A model generated the notes under the pieces. The model saw only the letters and a program-made list of their open reading frames with translations, searched no databases and was not told the DNA's origin. Positions 34,401 through 45,721 of a stretch of 60,000 nucleotides of DNA are shown piece after piece. The position numbers and the translations under genes were made by a program. Positions within the stretch are counted from its first letter, which is position 1. Each line of letters begins with the position of its first letter. The DNA is from Takakia lepidozioides (Eukaryota > Streptophyta > Takakiopsida > Takakiales > Takakiaceae): NCBI GenBank assembly GCA_030704615.1, contig CM060731.1:82442756-82502755 (forward strand), in the 5' to 3' direction.

Positions 34401-37356
34401 ACGCTGCTGCATTCGCTCTATGGCGGTAGGAACATCAGGCACTCCCATAGGGACAGGGTGAATGCCTCCAGGTGGCAGGCACCATTGTTGGCCAGGAGGA
34501 GCCTCTGGAGCAGGAGGGAAGTGGACAGACGGCTTCCAGGACCGAAGTGGCATGGGGATTTCCCCTTCCCCTGACTTTTGACTTTTGGCCGACTTCAACT
34601 TGTTTTGTACTGGTAATGGTGGGAGCGGGTAATCATACTGATGTTGCTGCAATGTGCTCCCAACTTGCATAATTTAGCAGAAACAGGAAAGCCTGACGAG
34701 ATAGAGAAAAGAAGGAGCAGCTTGTGATCCAGAAGGGGCCTAATAAGACTTCCAAAATCCCAAACCCCCCTAAAATACTATAACACTCCCCCTAATGAAA
34801 CCAAAACCAGTGGGGTTGCAGCCTCTGTCCTTACTGCCACATAACACTTCAACTCAACTCACAGAACTCTGCACAGGATTGTGATGTTGCACTATAACGC
34901 AAACTTATTTGCTCATTTTGCAAGTGTAACTTGATACTTTTTCAATTTTTACAGAAACCTCACCATGGGAAAGTTGGCAGTGTCTTGCTCCACCCACGCA
35001 TACCACCTGTCAACTTCAGCTGTGGAAAGTCAGGGAGCCAAATTGACTGAAGACAAGCTGCAGTACAGAGTTGGGGGCAATTGCCAGATCTACAGAACCA
35101 ACTGTACACCTGACTTAAAACCAAGTTGTCCTCCAGTCAAGCATGGTTTAGTTTGATGATCTTATCCAAGGCCCATGGCCAGACAAGTTGTTCCTCAAGG
35201 CTGCTAGCTTCAATTCCTGACAAGTCACTCATAACCCCCTTGAAATCACAGTGGATCTCATATACCCTGCAAATTGTCACCCAGGGAGAAGAAGCCACCT
35301 GGCACCAACAGCTCGGCCCATTGCTTGCACAATAGTGTAGGAATGGTCTTTCCGGGTTCGCCGGTACATAACACTGTTTCCTGATATTGGTCCATTTTCT
35401 TTGAACTGAAGCATCTGCATGTAGGAAAACACTTTTCATGCACTGCACTTACCCTCATCGCAGCTTTGACATATAATACTCGGAAATGAAGCTTGGTATG
35501 ACCACATTTTACAGCTAAGTCAATGATGTTCATGAGCATATGTGTAGCAGCCATACAGAGAGAGGTGGAGATGAGAAATACCTGCTGAAGAGAGGAGATA
35601 TCATCAGGATGGCAGCCATCCCAGGCAGGCATGCCAACAAGTTCATGAGGCATCCATCCAAATGTGCGCTTGACACTGGGTGACACATAGCACAGCTGCC
35701 ACTGTTCACACCACACTACCCTATTACAACACATGCCTGATCTCCTGTTTCTGCTCTCTTCTCGACTACACCTGCATACTGTGGGTGCTGTCTAACACCT
35801 GCTTGCTCTATGAATGTGTGGCACAATTTTGCCCCAATTCGCTAGGGGGACTTTTGCGTCCTCCAAATCACTAGTGGCACATCCCTCCCATGTACAGGTC
35901 ACTAGGGGGTCTCAAGTAAAAGCTAATCATTGTCACTGTTATTCTTCTGCACTGCAGGTCAGGTTCCCAGGATGATCTTTGCAAGAAATATAAGACGCAT
36001 AATAAGAGATGTCTCCCAGAGGTTGTCAAATTCGAATGTATGCCGAACTCCATTTTGTTTCTTGTCTTGTTACATAGTTTTGTTTAGGCATTGCATCAAA
36101 GTACAAGCTTGCTAGACCTTTGTGATTGGTTTGGTTGGATCTTGCTACGAAGATGAGAGGATGTTGAATAGATTAAAGCATGGATAGAGATGGACCTGGG
36201 CACGCTCAGCAACATACAATGTCCACGGCGAAGTGGCACTCAGCATCAGAATGTCAGTGACTACTGAAAGATCCAGCCCTTCCATCGTGGCCTCTGCCAG
36301 CCAGGATTCTGCAGCCAGTAGTCTGCCCCCAGTGCAGTCAGTGCCATTTTACTGTATACTTTCTGTCGCTTTCCTACACATCTTCCTTAGTGGTAATGTA
36401 TATGTATAATTATGATAGTGTTTCCCTTTCCCTTGTTCCCACCTTAAGCAAGAGCCCATTTGCATCTAAAATCCATATTTCACCTGCAGCTTGGCCCTCC
36501 CCTTCTTCCCTCCCTCCTCAGCTCCCTTTCATGTGCAAACAAGTCAAAACATCTAACCTATCAATGTGCTGCCTATGACGATTCTTCAGCTACAAAGTCA
36601 AACAAGTATTTTCATGCAAATGCACACAGATTTTCAGGCGACTGATAAAAAGGGAACAAGAGCCCATCACCCAGACGAAAAATGAAGCTCTTTGCAAGAA
36701 TATTTTTGTAAACCTGGATAAGAACAAAACAGGAAGTAGAAGGAAATTACCTTGGAAGGAAGTTATACAAACAAATGAGAGACAGAAAAGAAACTTACAG
36801 GTGCCACTGCAGTCTTGCATCTAAACTCGTAGTACAAGACAATTCAACCATTCTTGAAAAGAAAAGACTACTGCCAACTGATTGCATCAGGTGGGTGTGT
36901 TTCTGTTCAGAGAGGGTAACTGAAAGACTCACATAGAAGACAGTCTTATAGCAATGAAACTAATAACAGAACACAGAATGAACACCAGTAAGCACAAAGC
37001 ATGAGCCAAAGAGAAGAAAACCTGAAACAGAAGGCAGCAGAGGAGAGACTTAAATAACCAAGACATACATTACGAAGCGATCTGCAGTAATTGAGGAAGG
37101 GAAGGAAAACAGAGAGAACTGACTGTTTAGTTTTGGATAGAGCAGAATTGAGGTCGGTAAAAACCATGATAAGCTCTTCCAGGCACCGCAGCTCGGCCTG
37201 CATCTTGCGCACCTCCACCTCCTTACCACCACCCTGCAGCTGCAACAGCTGCTCGTCCAGCTCATGGAAGCACCGCCGATATATTCGCAGCCGCTCGGCC
37301 GCCGCCACCAGGGGCACCACCAACACTCCATGGCTTCCCACCGAGGCCCTCCGCAT
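31475..37356 (-). CDS. PAS domain plus receiver domain protein, multi-exon, no kinase domain found
   Basis: Well-supported minus-strand exons: 36308-36196; 35701-35582 and 35414-35299 (PAS: YVSPSVKRTFGWMPHELVG, HPDD, then YRRTRKDHSYTIVQAMG); 34646-34296 and 33862-33650 (Pro/Ser/Lys-rich linker, joined in phase); 32765-32538, 32247-32137 and 31605-31475 (receiver). The receiver is complete: VLLVEDDP (acid pair), LVLMDLLMPV (phospho-acceptor Asp), ALTAN (Thr) and FVSKPL (Lys), with all three exons joining in phase and ending in TGA at 31475-31477. A first coding exon from ATG 37354-37356 has a helical, Leu-rich segment (LDEQLLQLQGGGKE). Two junctions (after 35299 and after 33650) do not resolve in phase, so small exons are missing. 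No H-box or HATPase motifs are visible, so it may take phosphate from another kinase. The domain order resembles plant PAS-histidine kinases without the kinase. Confidence 0.7.
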
Positions 37357-37387
37357 CGCAACACAGCGTCTAGTGTTACAAAGGCAG

Positions 37388-37462
37388 GAGAAATGAAATG
37401 AAATGAAATGAAATGGTACTTTATAAGGTCCGCGAGAAAGAGAGAGAGAGAGAGAGAGAGGT
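37388..37462 (+). repeat. Microsatellites (GAAAT)n and (GA)n
   Basis: About five GAAAT units near 37391-37413 and about twelve GA units near 37438-37461, just upstream of the minus-strand start codon at 37356 and so within its 5' UTR or promoter. Confidence 0.9.
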
Positions 37463-37499
37463 GGGCATGAACCAGAGAGATACACACACACTTTCAAGA

Positions 37500-38383
37500 C
37501 GTTTTCTCAGTTACAGTTTGGCATGCCTACATCCGAACTCCTCCAATTCCAAAACCACCAAGACAAAGCAACAGTGCGAGCCAGGCAGCCCCTTCAACAT
37601 CTGAAAAACTGCATTCAAGCACTGCATCGATCATAAACTCCACAAAGCCAAATTCATTGAATGCAGTCCCGCAGGGTCGCAGCCTGCATCAAAGCACACA
37701 CACGGATGGCAGGGCAAGAATGAAGAGAGTGCGCGACAAGTGACAGCACCGTTTCCATTAAAAACGTGCCATATATTCAGGGCGCTGTCCGCTCGGAAGT
37801 TAGGCGTAACGGTTCCATGTCGGCCGACATTTTATCGGTATCCTGACTGGTGATGGCCGGTCACAGTCTTCGTATTCGTATGTGTACTGGTATGCAGTGG
37901 CGGATGCTTTTCTCCTTCATCTTTCCAACGAATGTCTCTGTTCGTGTACGTGGATGGGGACGGTGTAGTTGACAAGTTAGTGTGGTTGACTGGGTACTGG
38001 GTTAGTGAAGGTCGTTGGTGAGCTTTGCACGAGTGTCAAAGCTTACTGTGGACCTTTCGCTCAGGTGTCAGCGTGAGAGAAACGGTTCGCTGGAAATGCT
38101 TGATGAGTGGAGCAGGTTGGAGAAGGAGGTCGGTCGAAAAGTGTAATTTGTTGTCTACAATTAGATTTGCGGCTACCTAAGGTGCTTTCTGCTACGGCTG
38201 ATGATCTTAGGATGCAGAGGTTTTTCTTGGCAGAGATAGGTGTGGTCTGGGCAAGGGAGATCCAGCTATGTCTTGTAGACCTAATTGGCTTGCATTTCAG
38301 GCATTCATTTTGACGGAGGTAGAGGTTGGAAGGCGTAGGTAACAGTGTTTGACTTGGTTTTTCTTTGCAAAAGAGAAGCAGCC
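37500..38383. promoter_or_regulatory. Divergent intergenic region between PAS-receiver and EEP genes
   Basis: The two genes start about 1 kb apart and point away from each other, so both promoters should lie here. No clear TATA box is visible. It may include non-coding first exons of the EEP gene. Confidence 0.45.
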
Positions 38384-40274
38384 ATGAGTGTCTTTCTCAC
38401 AGTCATGACATTCAATTTGCACCGCGACCTCCCCCAGGACGGCTTAAATGCGTGGGAGAATCGCAAGGATATGTGCGCAAACATTGTTGTCAAGTATGCT
38501 CCCATGATTGTCTGCACACAGGAAGGGCTCAAATCGCAACTGGACGATCTGGGGCGCATGTTGCCTGGCTATGAGCAATTCGGGAAGTCCAGGGGAGGCC
38601 CCGGTGATCCCACAGACGAACATTGTGCAATTTTCTATAATAGGGACAAAGTTGAACGGATAGAAGGTGGCACCTTCTGGCTGTCGGAATCACCTTCCGT
38701 CCCTGCCAGCACATCGTGGGGCACTGATAGTCCATCTATAGCGACATGGGTGACCTTCCAACTCAGAGGCCTGCATTCCCCGGGGTTTGCATTCCAGGTA
38801 AATTTGAACTGTCTACCCACCCAATCGATATTTATGGTGATGTTCCATTTCGATCCCCTGACTCGTAACTTGATAATCGACCAGCAAGATTGAAGGCCCT
38901 TTCTGATGCGGGCCTAGCCCACTAATTGCCATGGCTAATGTCGTTAGTATTGCTTCCCTCAGTCATCCCCTGTAATAAGAAGGGGCAGATAAACAGATTG
39001 GCATTAAGGGGTCCGGTGTCTGAGGGAGGGATCTGTTCCCAATAACAGAAGGCACACAGAGTTCAGACAGGGTTTTGGCAGTAAAAGTGGGCATTACTTG
39101 GTTTTCCTTAACCCAATTGTCACATTAGTATCCCTGCTCTCTCAGCATCAGATCAGGACAATGCTTTAGTTCCACACCCGAGCAATTACTATATGTAAGG
39201 TTTTCAAGCGAATAAGTTTTAGACCTCCATGTTGGGCATCAACTCTCCCCACCCTCCCCTTCTTCACATTTCTATATACTTCACCAGGAAAGTTGCAAAG
39301 CAGGCAACCAGGCAAATTGGCAAAGTATACGTGTGTACTTCGTCAGCTTTCACTACAAGGACCAGCAATGCTTGGCAGCGTACCTACACAAGGCTCTTCA
39401 CCTTAGAATCGCCTGAAGTTGAAAAGTTGTATTTGGGCTGCTTCTTGAGAGCCCCACATTCTTTCCTGTATCCTGCTTTCTTTTGTCTCGGAATCTCTTT
39501 GAGCTTCCCATTGATATTATGAAGTTTCTATCTTTCTTTCTCTCTATCTCTTTCAAGGTAGAGGCGACTGTGTGTGAAAGAGCTTTTAGCAGCTCCAAGT
39601 TAAGAATTCCACCCAAGTAGGAAGGGTTATGCTGAGTTTATGGCCCATGCATGTGGTGTCTGTTGAAACATGAGGTTGGTGTTGACCTCTGTGAGTGCGT
39701 GTGGGGCTGGGGCAAGAGCTGTTGAATGAGGACATGTCTCTTTCCAATTATCTGTCTGTAGATTGTCAACACACACATGGATCGCAGCAGTGCTCATGCT
39801 CAAAGACGCGGCGCCGTGCTGGCCTGGCAGCACATTGCATCCCTGCCCTCAAGCCTCCCTGTCATCTTCTGTGGGGGATTCAACACGATGAAGGAGTCAC
39901 GTACTGGGAGGTTCTTACTGGGCTACTCGAGAGAGCATGGGCTTGCTGGTGACTTGAGAGACGTATGGACGGGTGCCCGCCGGCGCCATAATGCCTCCCT
40001 TGTTCACACCTATCATGGGTTTAGTGGCAGAAGGCGGGGGTCTGCAGAGGTTCTGAAGATGCTGTTTAGGGGTTTATTTCTGTGTTGGGACCGTCAGAAC
40101 CAGGACTTGCATTTAGATTGGATCTTGTTTCGGGGGCCCTCTCTTACTCCAATCTTCTGTGATTTGATTGATGACAACATTGATGGGCGCTATCCATCTG
40201 ATCATTACCCACTTTACTGTGAATTTATGCTCCCTCGGAGTGTTAGGTCTCAGGAAGATCACCCATCTGGTTGA
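38384..40274 (+). CDS. Endonuclease/exonuclease/phosphatase (EEP) family protein, two exons
   Basis: Exons 38384-38797 and 39762-40274 join in phase (CAG before GTAAAT; TCTGTAG before ATTGTC), giving about 308 residues. EEP landmarks: MTFNLH (metal-binding Asn), CTQEG (catalytic Glu), IFYNRDK, IVNTHMD across the splice, LDWILFRG and SDHYPLYCEF (catalytic His). The usual GDFN reads GGFN in PVIFCGGFNTMKES, so a conserved metal/active-site Asp is missing. The family hydrolyses phosphodiester or phosphomonoester bonds in nucleic acids, lipids or sugars; the substrate cannot be told. There is no signal peptide. The start is the ATG just before the conserved FNLH strand. The 964-bp intron contains no other gene. 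Confidence 0.85.
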
Positions 40275-40951
40275 CGTGACTCCATTTCTCCCTCCTATTA
40301 TCAGACTTTCTGGTGTCCAATGCTTTGGGGATTGTGCAGCAATCTTCCACTGTAGATGCTATATTTTACTGAAGTACCATTTGAAGAAGGATTGGAGATT
40401 GCATGGTTGCAGTAAAGGGCCACAGAGAAGTGGGGGCCAGGGAGTGTTTGTGGGAGAAGTCTCTGCTAGATGTTGCACTGGTTTTAAGCTGACAGTGCAA
40501 CTAGTGCCAGACAGAATCAAAGAGCAACACATACTATTCACAAGGGGGACACTGCCTGAGATTCTGAACTTATACGGTTCATCACTGGCATCTGAAACTA
40601 CCAACACTGAAGTTTTATCCAAAGTTATCACTCTTTGACATCTCATGGAATATCTGCTAAGGGATTGAATGAATAGATCCAAACATCATAACAAGAATTT
40701 TCAAGTCAAAAATCAATTTTCAATCTCAGCGTTTATTACAGTACTTGGGGAATTGACCTCCATATTTTTAGGTTAGACTTTCATTTGTCTCTCTTATCGC
40801 TTCTTCTCACCTAACCACCAGTACATAAATCACCCTAGTCTGCATGTCAGAGTTCAGAATTATGTGAAGCAACAAACCACTTTTTCACTTTCTTCCTTCC
40901 TTGCAATACAGCGCGTGAGGGCACCTACCAAAAATTAATTCTCGAACAACG
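40275..40951. other. 3' flank of EEP gene, no gene seen
   Basis: AT-rich from 40640 onward; ends at the tRNA terminator. No coding supported. Confidence 0.5.
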
Positions 40952-40955
40952 AAAA
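40952..40955 (-). terminator. Pol III terminator T-run of tRNA-iMet
   Basis: Four T residues on the minus strand, 30 bases after the tRNA 3' end, as expected for RNA polymerase III termination. Confidence 0.6.
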
Positions 40956-40985
40956 GGCTAACCCCCGGATGCTTGAACTCTGCAC

Positions 40986-41057
40986 TATCAGAGCCAGGTT
41001 TCGATCCTGGGACCTGTGGGTTATGGGCCCACCACGCTTCCGCTGCGCCACTCTGAT
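40986..41057 (-). tRNA. Initiator tRNA-Met (CAT)
   Basis: 72 nt on the minus strand. The acceptor stem ATCAGAG pairs with CTCTGAT, with discriminator A. Box A is AGTGGCGCAGCGG-like. The anticodon loop CCCATAACCC has anticodon CAT, and the T arm contains GATCGAAACC. An A1 start and the AUCG-type T loop are eukaryotic initiator features. No intron. It appears intact. Confidence 0.95.
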
Positions 41058-41131
41058 GCGCGATACGAGCCATTCGGAATAAATTATATAAGTATAGAAG
41101 AAAAACACAATACAGGTCACAGGTCTAAGCG

Positions 41132-41282
41132 AATATATATATATGAGGCTTTCCGAAGGAAGCGTAAATTATGGTGTCTCTTGACCCCGAAGGGCTACTG
41201 CCTTGCAGCAGGAAGGCGGACACCTTTGTGACACCAATCGGTGGATTGAACTCACAACCACTTCCTAGGTGGTATGTGCTTA
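41132..41282 (-). mobile_element. tRNA-derived SINE, copy 1
   Basis: Reading the minus strand: a tRNA-like head with box B GAGTTCAATCC, then a body (GGTGTCACAAAGGTGTCCGC, CAGTAGCCCTTCGGGGTC, AGAGACACCATAATTTA) and a tail at GCTTCC...CCTCATATAT. The same body recurs at 43138-43280. The 5' end is slightly decayed. Confidence 0.8.
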
Positions 41283-41559
41283 CAGCATTGATCGATTCAA
41301 TTTTCTTTCAACAATGTGACAAAAGTCAAATGAACGTATATTTGCAAAAATGCATTGTTATCATTTTGTTTGTTTGTTGGTATTCCCTAAGGAGAGACCA
41401 CACATCCATTCTTTTCTCCTTATGCAAATTCCCTTGTTCTACATATGGAGACAGATAAATAACCCTTTGCATCTATTTATAAGTATATCATCCATATATA
41501 TGTGTATATATAATGAAAGGGGCAGAACTCTGTTAATCAAATTAGAGGATGAAGAAAAA

Positions 41560-41657
41560 ATAACCTCGTGGACACCTTGGTGACACCAATTGGTGGATTG
41601 AACCCACAACCACTTCCGAGGTGGTATGTGCCCATTACCACTGGGCTACAACTTGGT
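41560..41657 (-). mobile_element. tRNA-derived SINE, copy 2 (head only)
   Basis: Keeps the best Pol III promoter of the three copies: box A TAGCCCAGTGGTAATGGGC and box B GGTTCAATCC. Ends after GGTGTCACCAAGGTGTCCACG. The anticodon region does not fold as a functional tRNA, hence a SINE head rather than a tRNA gene. Confidence 0.78.
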
Positions 41658-43137
41658 TCATTAGGCAATACAACCATGGGAAACGTCCCATATCACTGCT
41701 ATGGGGAGCAAAGGTACACCATCCATAGTTCACTGATTGAGAAACCAGCTGCTAAGAACCATACTAGAAAGGGACAGCTAGGCATAAATTTAGGAACAAA
41801 GTCTGCCATCTACGGATCCTGACCACAAGGCAAACACGCAGAACTAAAGGAAGCAAAGGAGAAGGAAGGGAAAGACAGCTGCGAAGCTTATCTCTTAGAT
41901 CTAAGGGCTTCGAAATTAAGATGAGCTTTAATTTTGGAGTTCCTATTCTCGTGTGTTTCCAATTAATATCCTCCTCGAACTATAGGGGGGACTAGGAGAC
42001 TAGACGGGCCACCATTGATTGGGGACTGCATGATTGAAAGCACATTGTTCACCGTTTCTTGAGGAGATGAAGTCGCGCCATCCCCATGTAGAGTCGAATT
42101 CTTGAAGTAGCTTGGTTCATTTTTCTTGAGAACATCTGCAAAAAGCTGCCAGCAGACAACCCCAAGCTTTCCTCCCCTCAATCCAAAGATCAAAAAAGAT
42201 CTTCCTAGCACCCCCTTCACACAAAGGGAAATCACTGTCATACCAATTAGTACAGCGCATTGTTATCCTCTCATTCCTAGCAGTACTAACTGATTGCTAT
42301 TAATCAATTTCCTCAGTTCCATTATATTCAGCTCCCTTTAGAAAATTCAGTTGAGTCTCTTCACGTTTATCCCTTGCCAGAGTTTCACTGTCACATTCAA
42401 TTCCAATGTATCGTTAGTTCAAGTTTTGTCCTTTCACATTTCAGTTCCTCGCATTCCTTTTTCAATTATGTGTATATACATTGATGTGAAGAACTTATTA
42501 GTACAATTCCTAAACTTCAAAATTATTTTTAAGTGGTATATATATATATATATATATCTTAAATAATATCATTCTACACTCCTATCCATACGGATATAAA
42601 TTACTTGTACATTGTTGGTGATTGTTTGTTTCATTTCTTTGTTTATTTGTGGGATTATGCTCAAACTGCTTCAATATTGTCCTAGTCATAATGAATAGTT
42701 CATTCTATATAATCTTTAAAAATGTCAACTAATTAGATCTTTCCGCTGAGACTTTTTTTGAACTATATGACATTCTTACTGTTCACGAATTTATATACAC
42801 AAATAATAATTGTTATGAGTGTCGTAGATGAAAAAATTATAATTTGACAATGTGTTGTGGTTATTTACAGAGATCAATAATTTGTTTTATTGTATAAGCG
42901 AATGAATTATGTTTAAAATATTTTACTTAGTACGTTTTTATTTTGTCTTTATAAATCTTTATAATTTTACAATTGATTATAAGATATTTTACTATAATTA
43001 AAAGGAGACTTGTGAACGGTTGCTCCGGGTGTCTTCCTTTAACAAATAAATAAAAATCATGAATACTTATCATACGGAATTTAAATCCACCAAATTACCT
43101 ACTACTATCTAGTTTTGGTTCATAACTTAATCATAAT
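41658..43137. other. AT-rich non-coding region
   Basis: Contains a (TA)10 tract near 42537-42557 and long AT-rich stretches. The minus-strand segment 42241-41963 is open for 92 codons but matches nothing. I see no gene. Confidence 0.6.
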
Positions 43138-43280
43138 AACGATATATGACACCTCCCGAAAGAAGCCTAAATTATGGTGTCTCTTCACCCCAAAGGGCTA
43201 CTACCTTCCTACAGGAAGGTGGACACCTTTGTGACACCAATCTATGGATCCAACCCACAACCACTTCTGAGGTGGTATTT
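43138..43280 (-). mobile_element. tRNA-derived SINE, copy 3
   Basis: Same body and tail as copy 1 (GGTGTCACAAAGGTGTCC, GTAGCCCTTTGGGGTG, AGAGACACCATAATTTA), with the head truncated at about 43280. More diverged. Confidence 0.78.
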
Positions 43281-44028
43281 ACCAGTGTTGGCCAGTTCTT
43301 GCATTTGTGAAGGAACCTTCGGTTCCAGTTCCACAATTATTTCAAGAGACGGTTTTGGATCCGGTTCCGGTTTTTTATTATTGAGCCGGTTCCGGATCCA
43401 ACTTTTAAACATGGGGGTGGTTCCGGTTACCAGTTATTTGCTGATAAAAACCACGGTTCCGGTTAGGTTCCGGTTTATATATATATATCTATATATATAT
43501 TAATTTAATTAGATTTAAAATATTTTATCAGTCCGGGAGATTAAATAGCAATGTATTCACATATTTGAACTAAAATCCAATGATTTTTTTTTTTAAGAAT
43601 AAAAGGGGATTGTAGCCCTGATTATTTTATTTTATTTTTGGTTGGCCGAAAGGCCATTACAATTCATTTGGGATTATTCGGGGAAAAAAATTGAAACCCC
43701 TTTTTTCGCCATAAGGCACACACACCGTGATCAGTGAATTTAGAACCCGTACCCTCATTGAGGTTAACTTGAGCCAAAGAGGCCCCGATCTTGGCCCCTC
43801 GAAGAGGGAAGTGTTAACCATGGTAACCAGAAACGAGAACCCTAGGATCTATGCTACTACCCCGGAGGAAGAACCAAAAACCGGAAGTCAACACATGAAT
43901 ACAGAGAGTAATGGCATCAGCGTGAGTTAGTGCAATGCCTAGGGATTGGTAATGCTATTACTCCTGCCTAAACTGAAGTCGGGAGGCTTTAGAAGAGCCC
44001 TTAAGATGTTTCCAGTTTATCTCTCGAC
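43281..44028. other. GGTTCC-rich simple repeat and low-complexity spacer
   Basis: 43300-43480 is made of diverged GGTTCCGGTT units followed by a TATATATC tract. 43590-43700 is T- and A-rich. No coding supported. Confidence 0.65.
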
Positions 44029-45233
44029 TCAGGCGACGCGGTGGAGTGTTGTGCGAATACCTCTCCAGCTGGGTGGGGGCACGTCTGGCCAGATACAGGT
44101 GTTTGGATTTGCGCTGCAGCAGATGAGGCCTCGATTACCCCAGGTGGTGCGGAACTTATCATGGGAAGCCCCTGCGATCTCTGGTTTCCGTTGGATATGT
44201 GCACAATGTTTGGCCCAAGCCTTCCTGGATTCTGTCCAAAGGTCATAGAAAACAGATGTGAGAAGAGCTGACACTGTAGAAATTTGACCAAAGAAAGTTC
44301 TGGAGCATCTTGCTTTCCAGAGGTGCCAAAGTGTGCTACCTCTAAGTGTTTCGAAAATCAGGCAATGAACAACTTTCCTTTTTGTTGTTGCATCATAGTT
44401 TAGAAGCAGGATCATGGGAGAGAGAGGAATGAGGTTCCAACAAGAGTAAAAGTTTTTGATAAATGGCCAAATGATGGCTGGGGCTTGGCATGAGATGAGA
44501 CAATGTTCGAGGCTTTCTGATGAGCAGCAGGAGCAAAGGAGGGCGTCTTGAAATTGTAACCATTCGCCCACCTTGAGCACTCTGTTAGCAACTTGTCAGA
44601 GGAACGTTTGGATTTTGGCAAGCCTGGACTTTAGCCCCACAGAGCCCCAGATTGCGGACCAGTTCTCATCTCTAAATCCCAGTTGCCCCCATCTTGACTC
44701 CCACTTTGCTTTAAGTGAAATTAGCAGGGACAAAGCCTTGTAACATTTTTTGGTGGTGTACGAAAAGAAGGGTTCTGGTTGTCTCCCAAACAGCCAGGCC
44801 CATTCGGAAGGATCGAACTGAAACTCAGCAAGGGGCCTGCCAAGAATCCAAATAAATGTGGCAGAGGCAAGCCAGGCTAAGTGTGAAAGACCTGGGGGGG
44901 GGGGGGGGGTTGGGGATCCATTTCTTTCGGAGAAGTAGACCAGCAGCAAACTCTGACTGGCGTAAGAGGGTTGGGGGGTAGGATGGCAGGTTCTTGCGAA
45001 TGAAGATGGAGGGTTAGGGTGAGAGGGTCAATGTGGAAAGCGTAAGCCACGTGGTTGCGAGAGGTGGATTGGTTAACGAACAGGATGGTAAGAAGGTTGT
45101 TGTGAATGGTAAGTGCCCAGTAGTTGTGTGAAGGAAAAATAGGTCCAGTATTCAGAAGCCCAATCCATGTTTGGTCAATGTTCTGAATAAGGTTTGAGTA
45201 TGACTTGCTTAGCCCTTCCCACTGTTGAAGCAA
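44029..45233 (-). pseudogene. LINE C-terminal region, frameshifted
   Basis: Minus-strand pieces in order: MLQQWEGLSKSYSNLIQNID, then WILGRPLAEFQFDPSEWAWL and FSYTTKKCYKAL, then LLCSCCSSESLEHCLISCQA with a Trp-rich tail (LRGSTLWHLWKARCSRTF). This is the same region as 15817-14966, clearly homologous. Frames change at the poly-G run near 44892-44910 and near 44590. Confidence 0.8.
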
Positions 45234-45721
45234 TGAGATCTTGCGATATGACTCCGTTACCCTGCCACAAGTTACCCATTTGGGAGATACCCAGGTTGTC
45301 TCATGCTGACCAACGGGTTGCCTCTTTTCGCTGGGAAGGGATTGGCTTGTTGGTATTAATGGAAAGGTATTGACGAAGGACCTCGAAGTAGTTAGAGGGT
45401 TCTTGTTTTTTGAGAAAGAACCCTATTTTAATTAATTCTGGACTTTTGGCTTAAATCTGGACTAAACTTAATATATATTTGTATGAAATTTAATTGAAAT
45501 ATTAATAATATCATGGTGTAATGTGTGATTGAACTTTGTGAAATTTCAGGTGATGTCATACTTGTTTCAAAATGTGTCATAGAAGAGGTCCATTTGACAT
45601 TCTCAATGTGAAGTAGCAGTATTGAACAATTCATTGAACGTCCACTTGGAAGTCGAATAAAGTAATATTCCATTGCAGGTCATCATGATAAACAAATGGG
45701 TTGCATCGAACATGCGCAAGG
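45234..45721. other. No gene; possible outer copies of the CCTCCACTG-type dyad
   Basis: GAGGTCCATTTGACATTCTC near 45584 and GAACGTCCACTTGG near 45636 resemble the dyad motif of the 47-57 kb element and could mark its left margin. Confidence 0.35.

Noticed and set aside
33000-35300. Histidine kinase domain between PAS and receiver
   Set aside because: I looked for an H-box and N/G1/G2 motifs on the minus strand and saw none; the exons there are Pro/Ser/Lys-rich.
37438-37461. GA-repeat as a GAGA-factor regulatory site
   Set aside because: Position near the 5' end is suggestive, but a simple microsatellite explains it.
41560-41657. A second tRNA gene
   Set aside because: A and B boxes are present but no proper anticodon or acceptor stems fold, and the sequence recurs as a SINE head.
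44890-44912. G-quadruplex of biological interest
   Set aside because: It is a homopolymer G run causing a frameshift in a dead LINE; nothing else supports a role.
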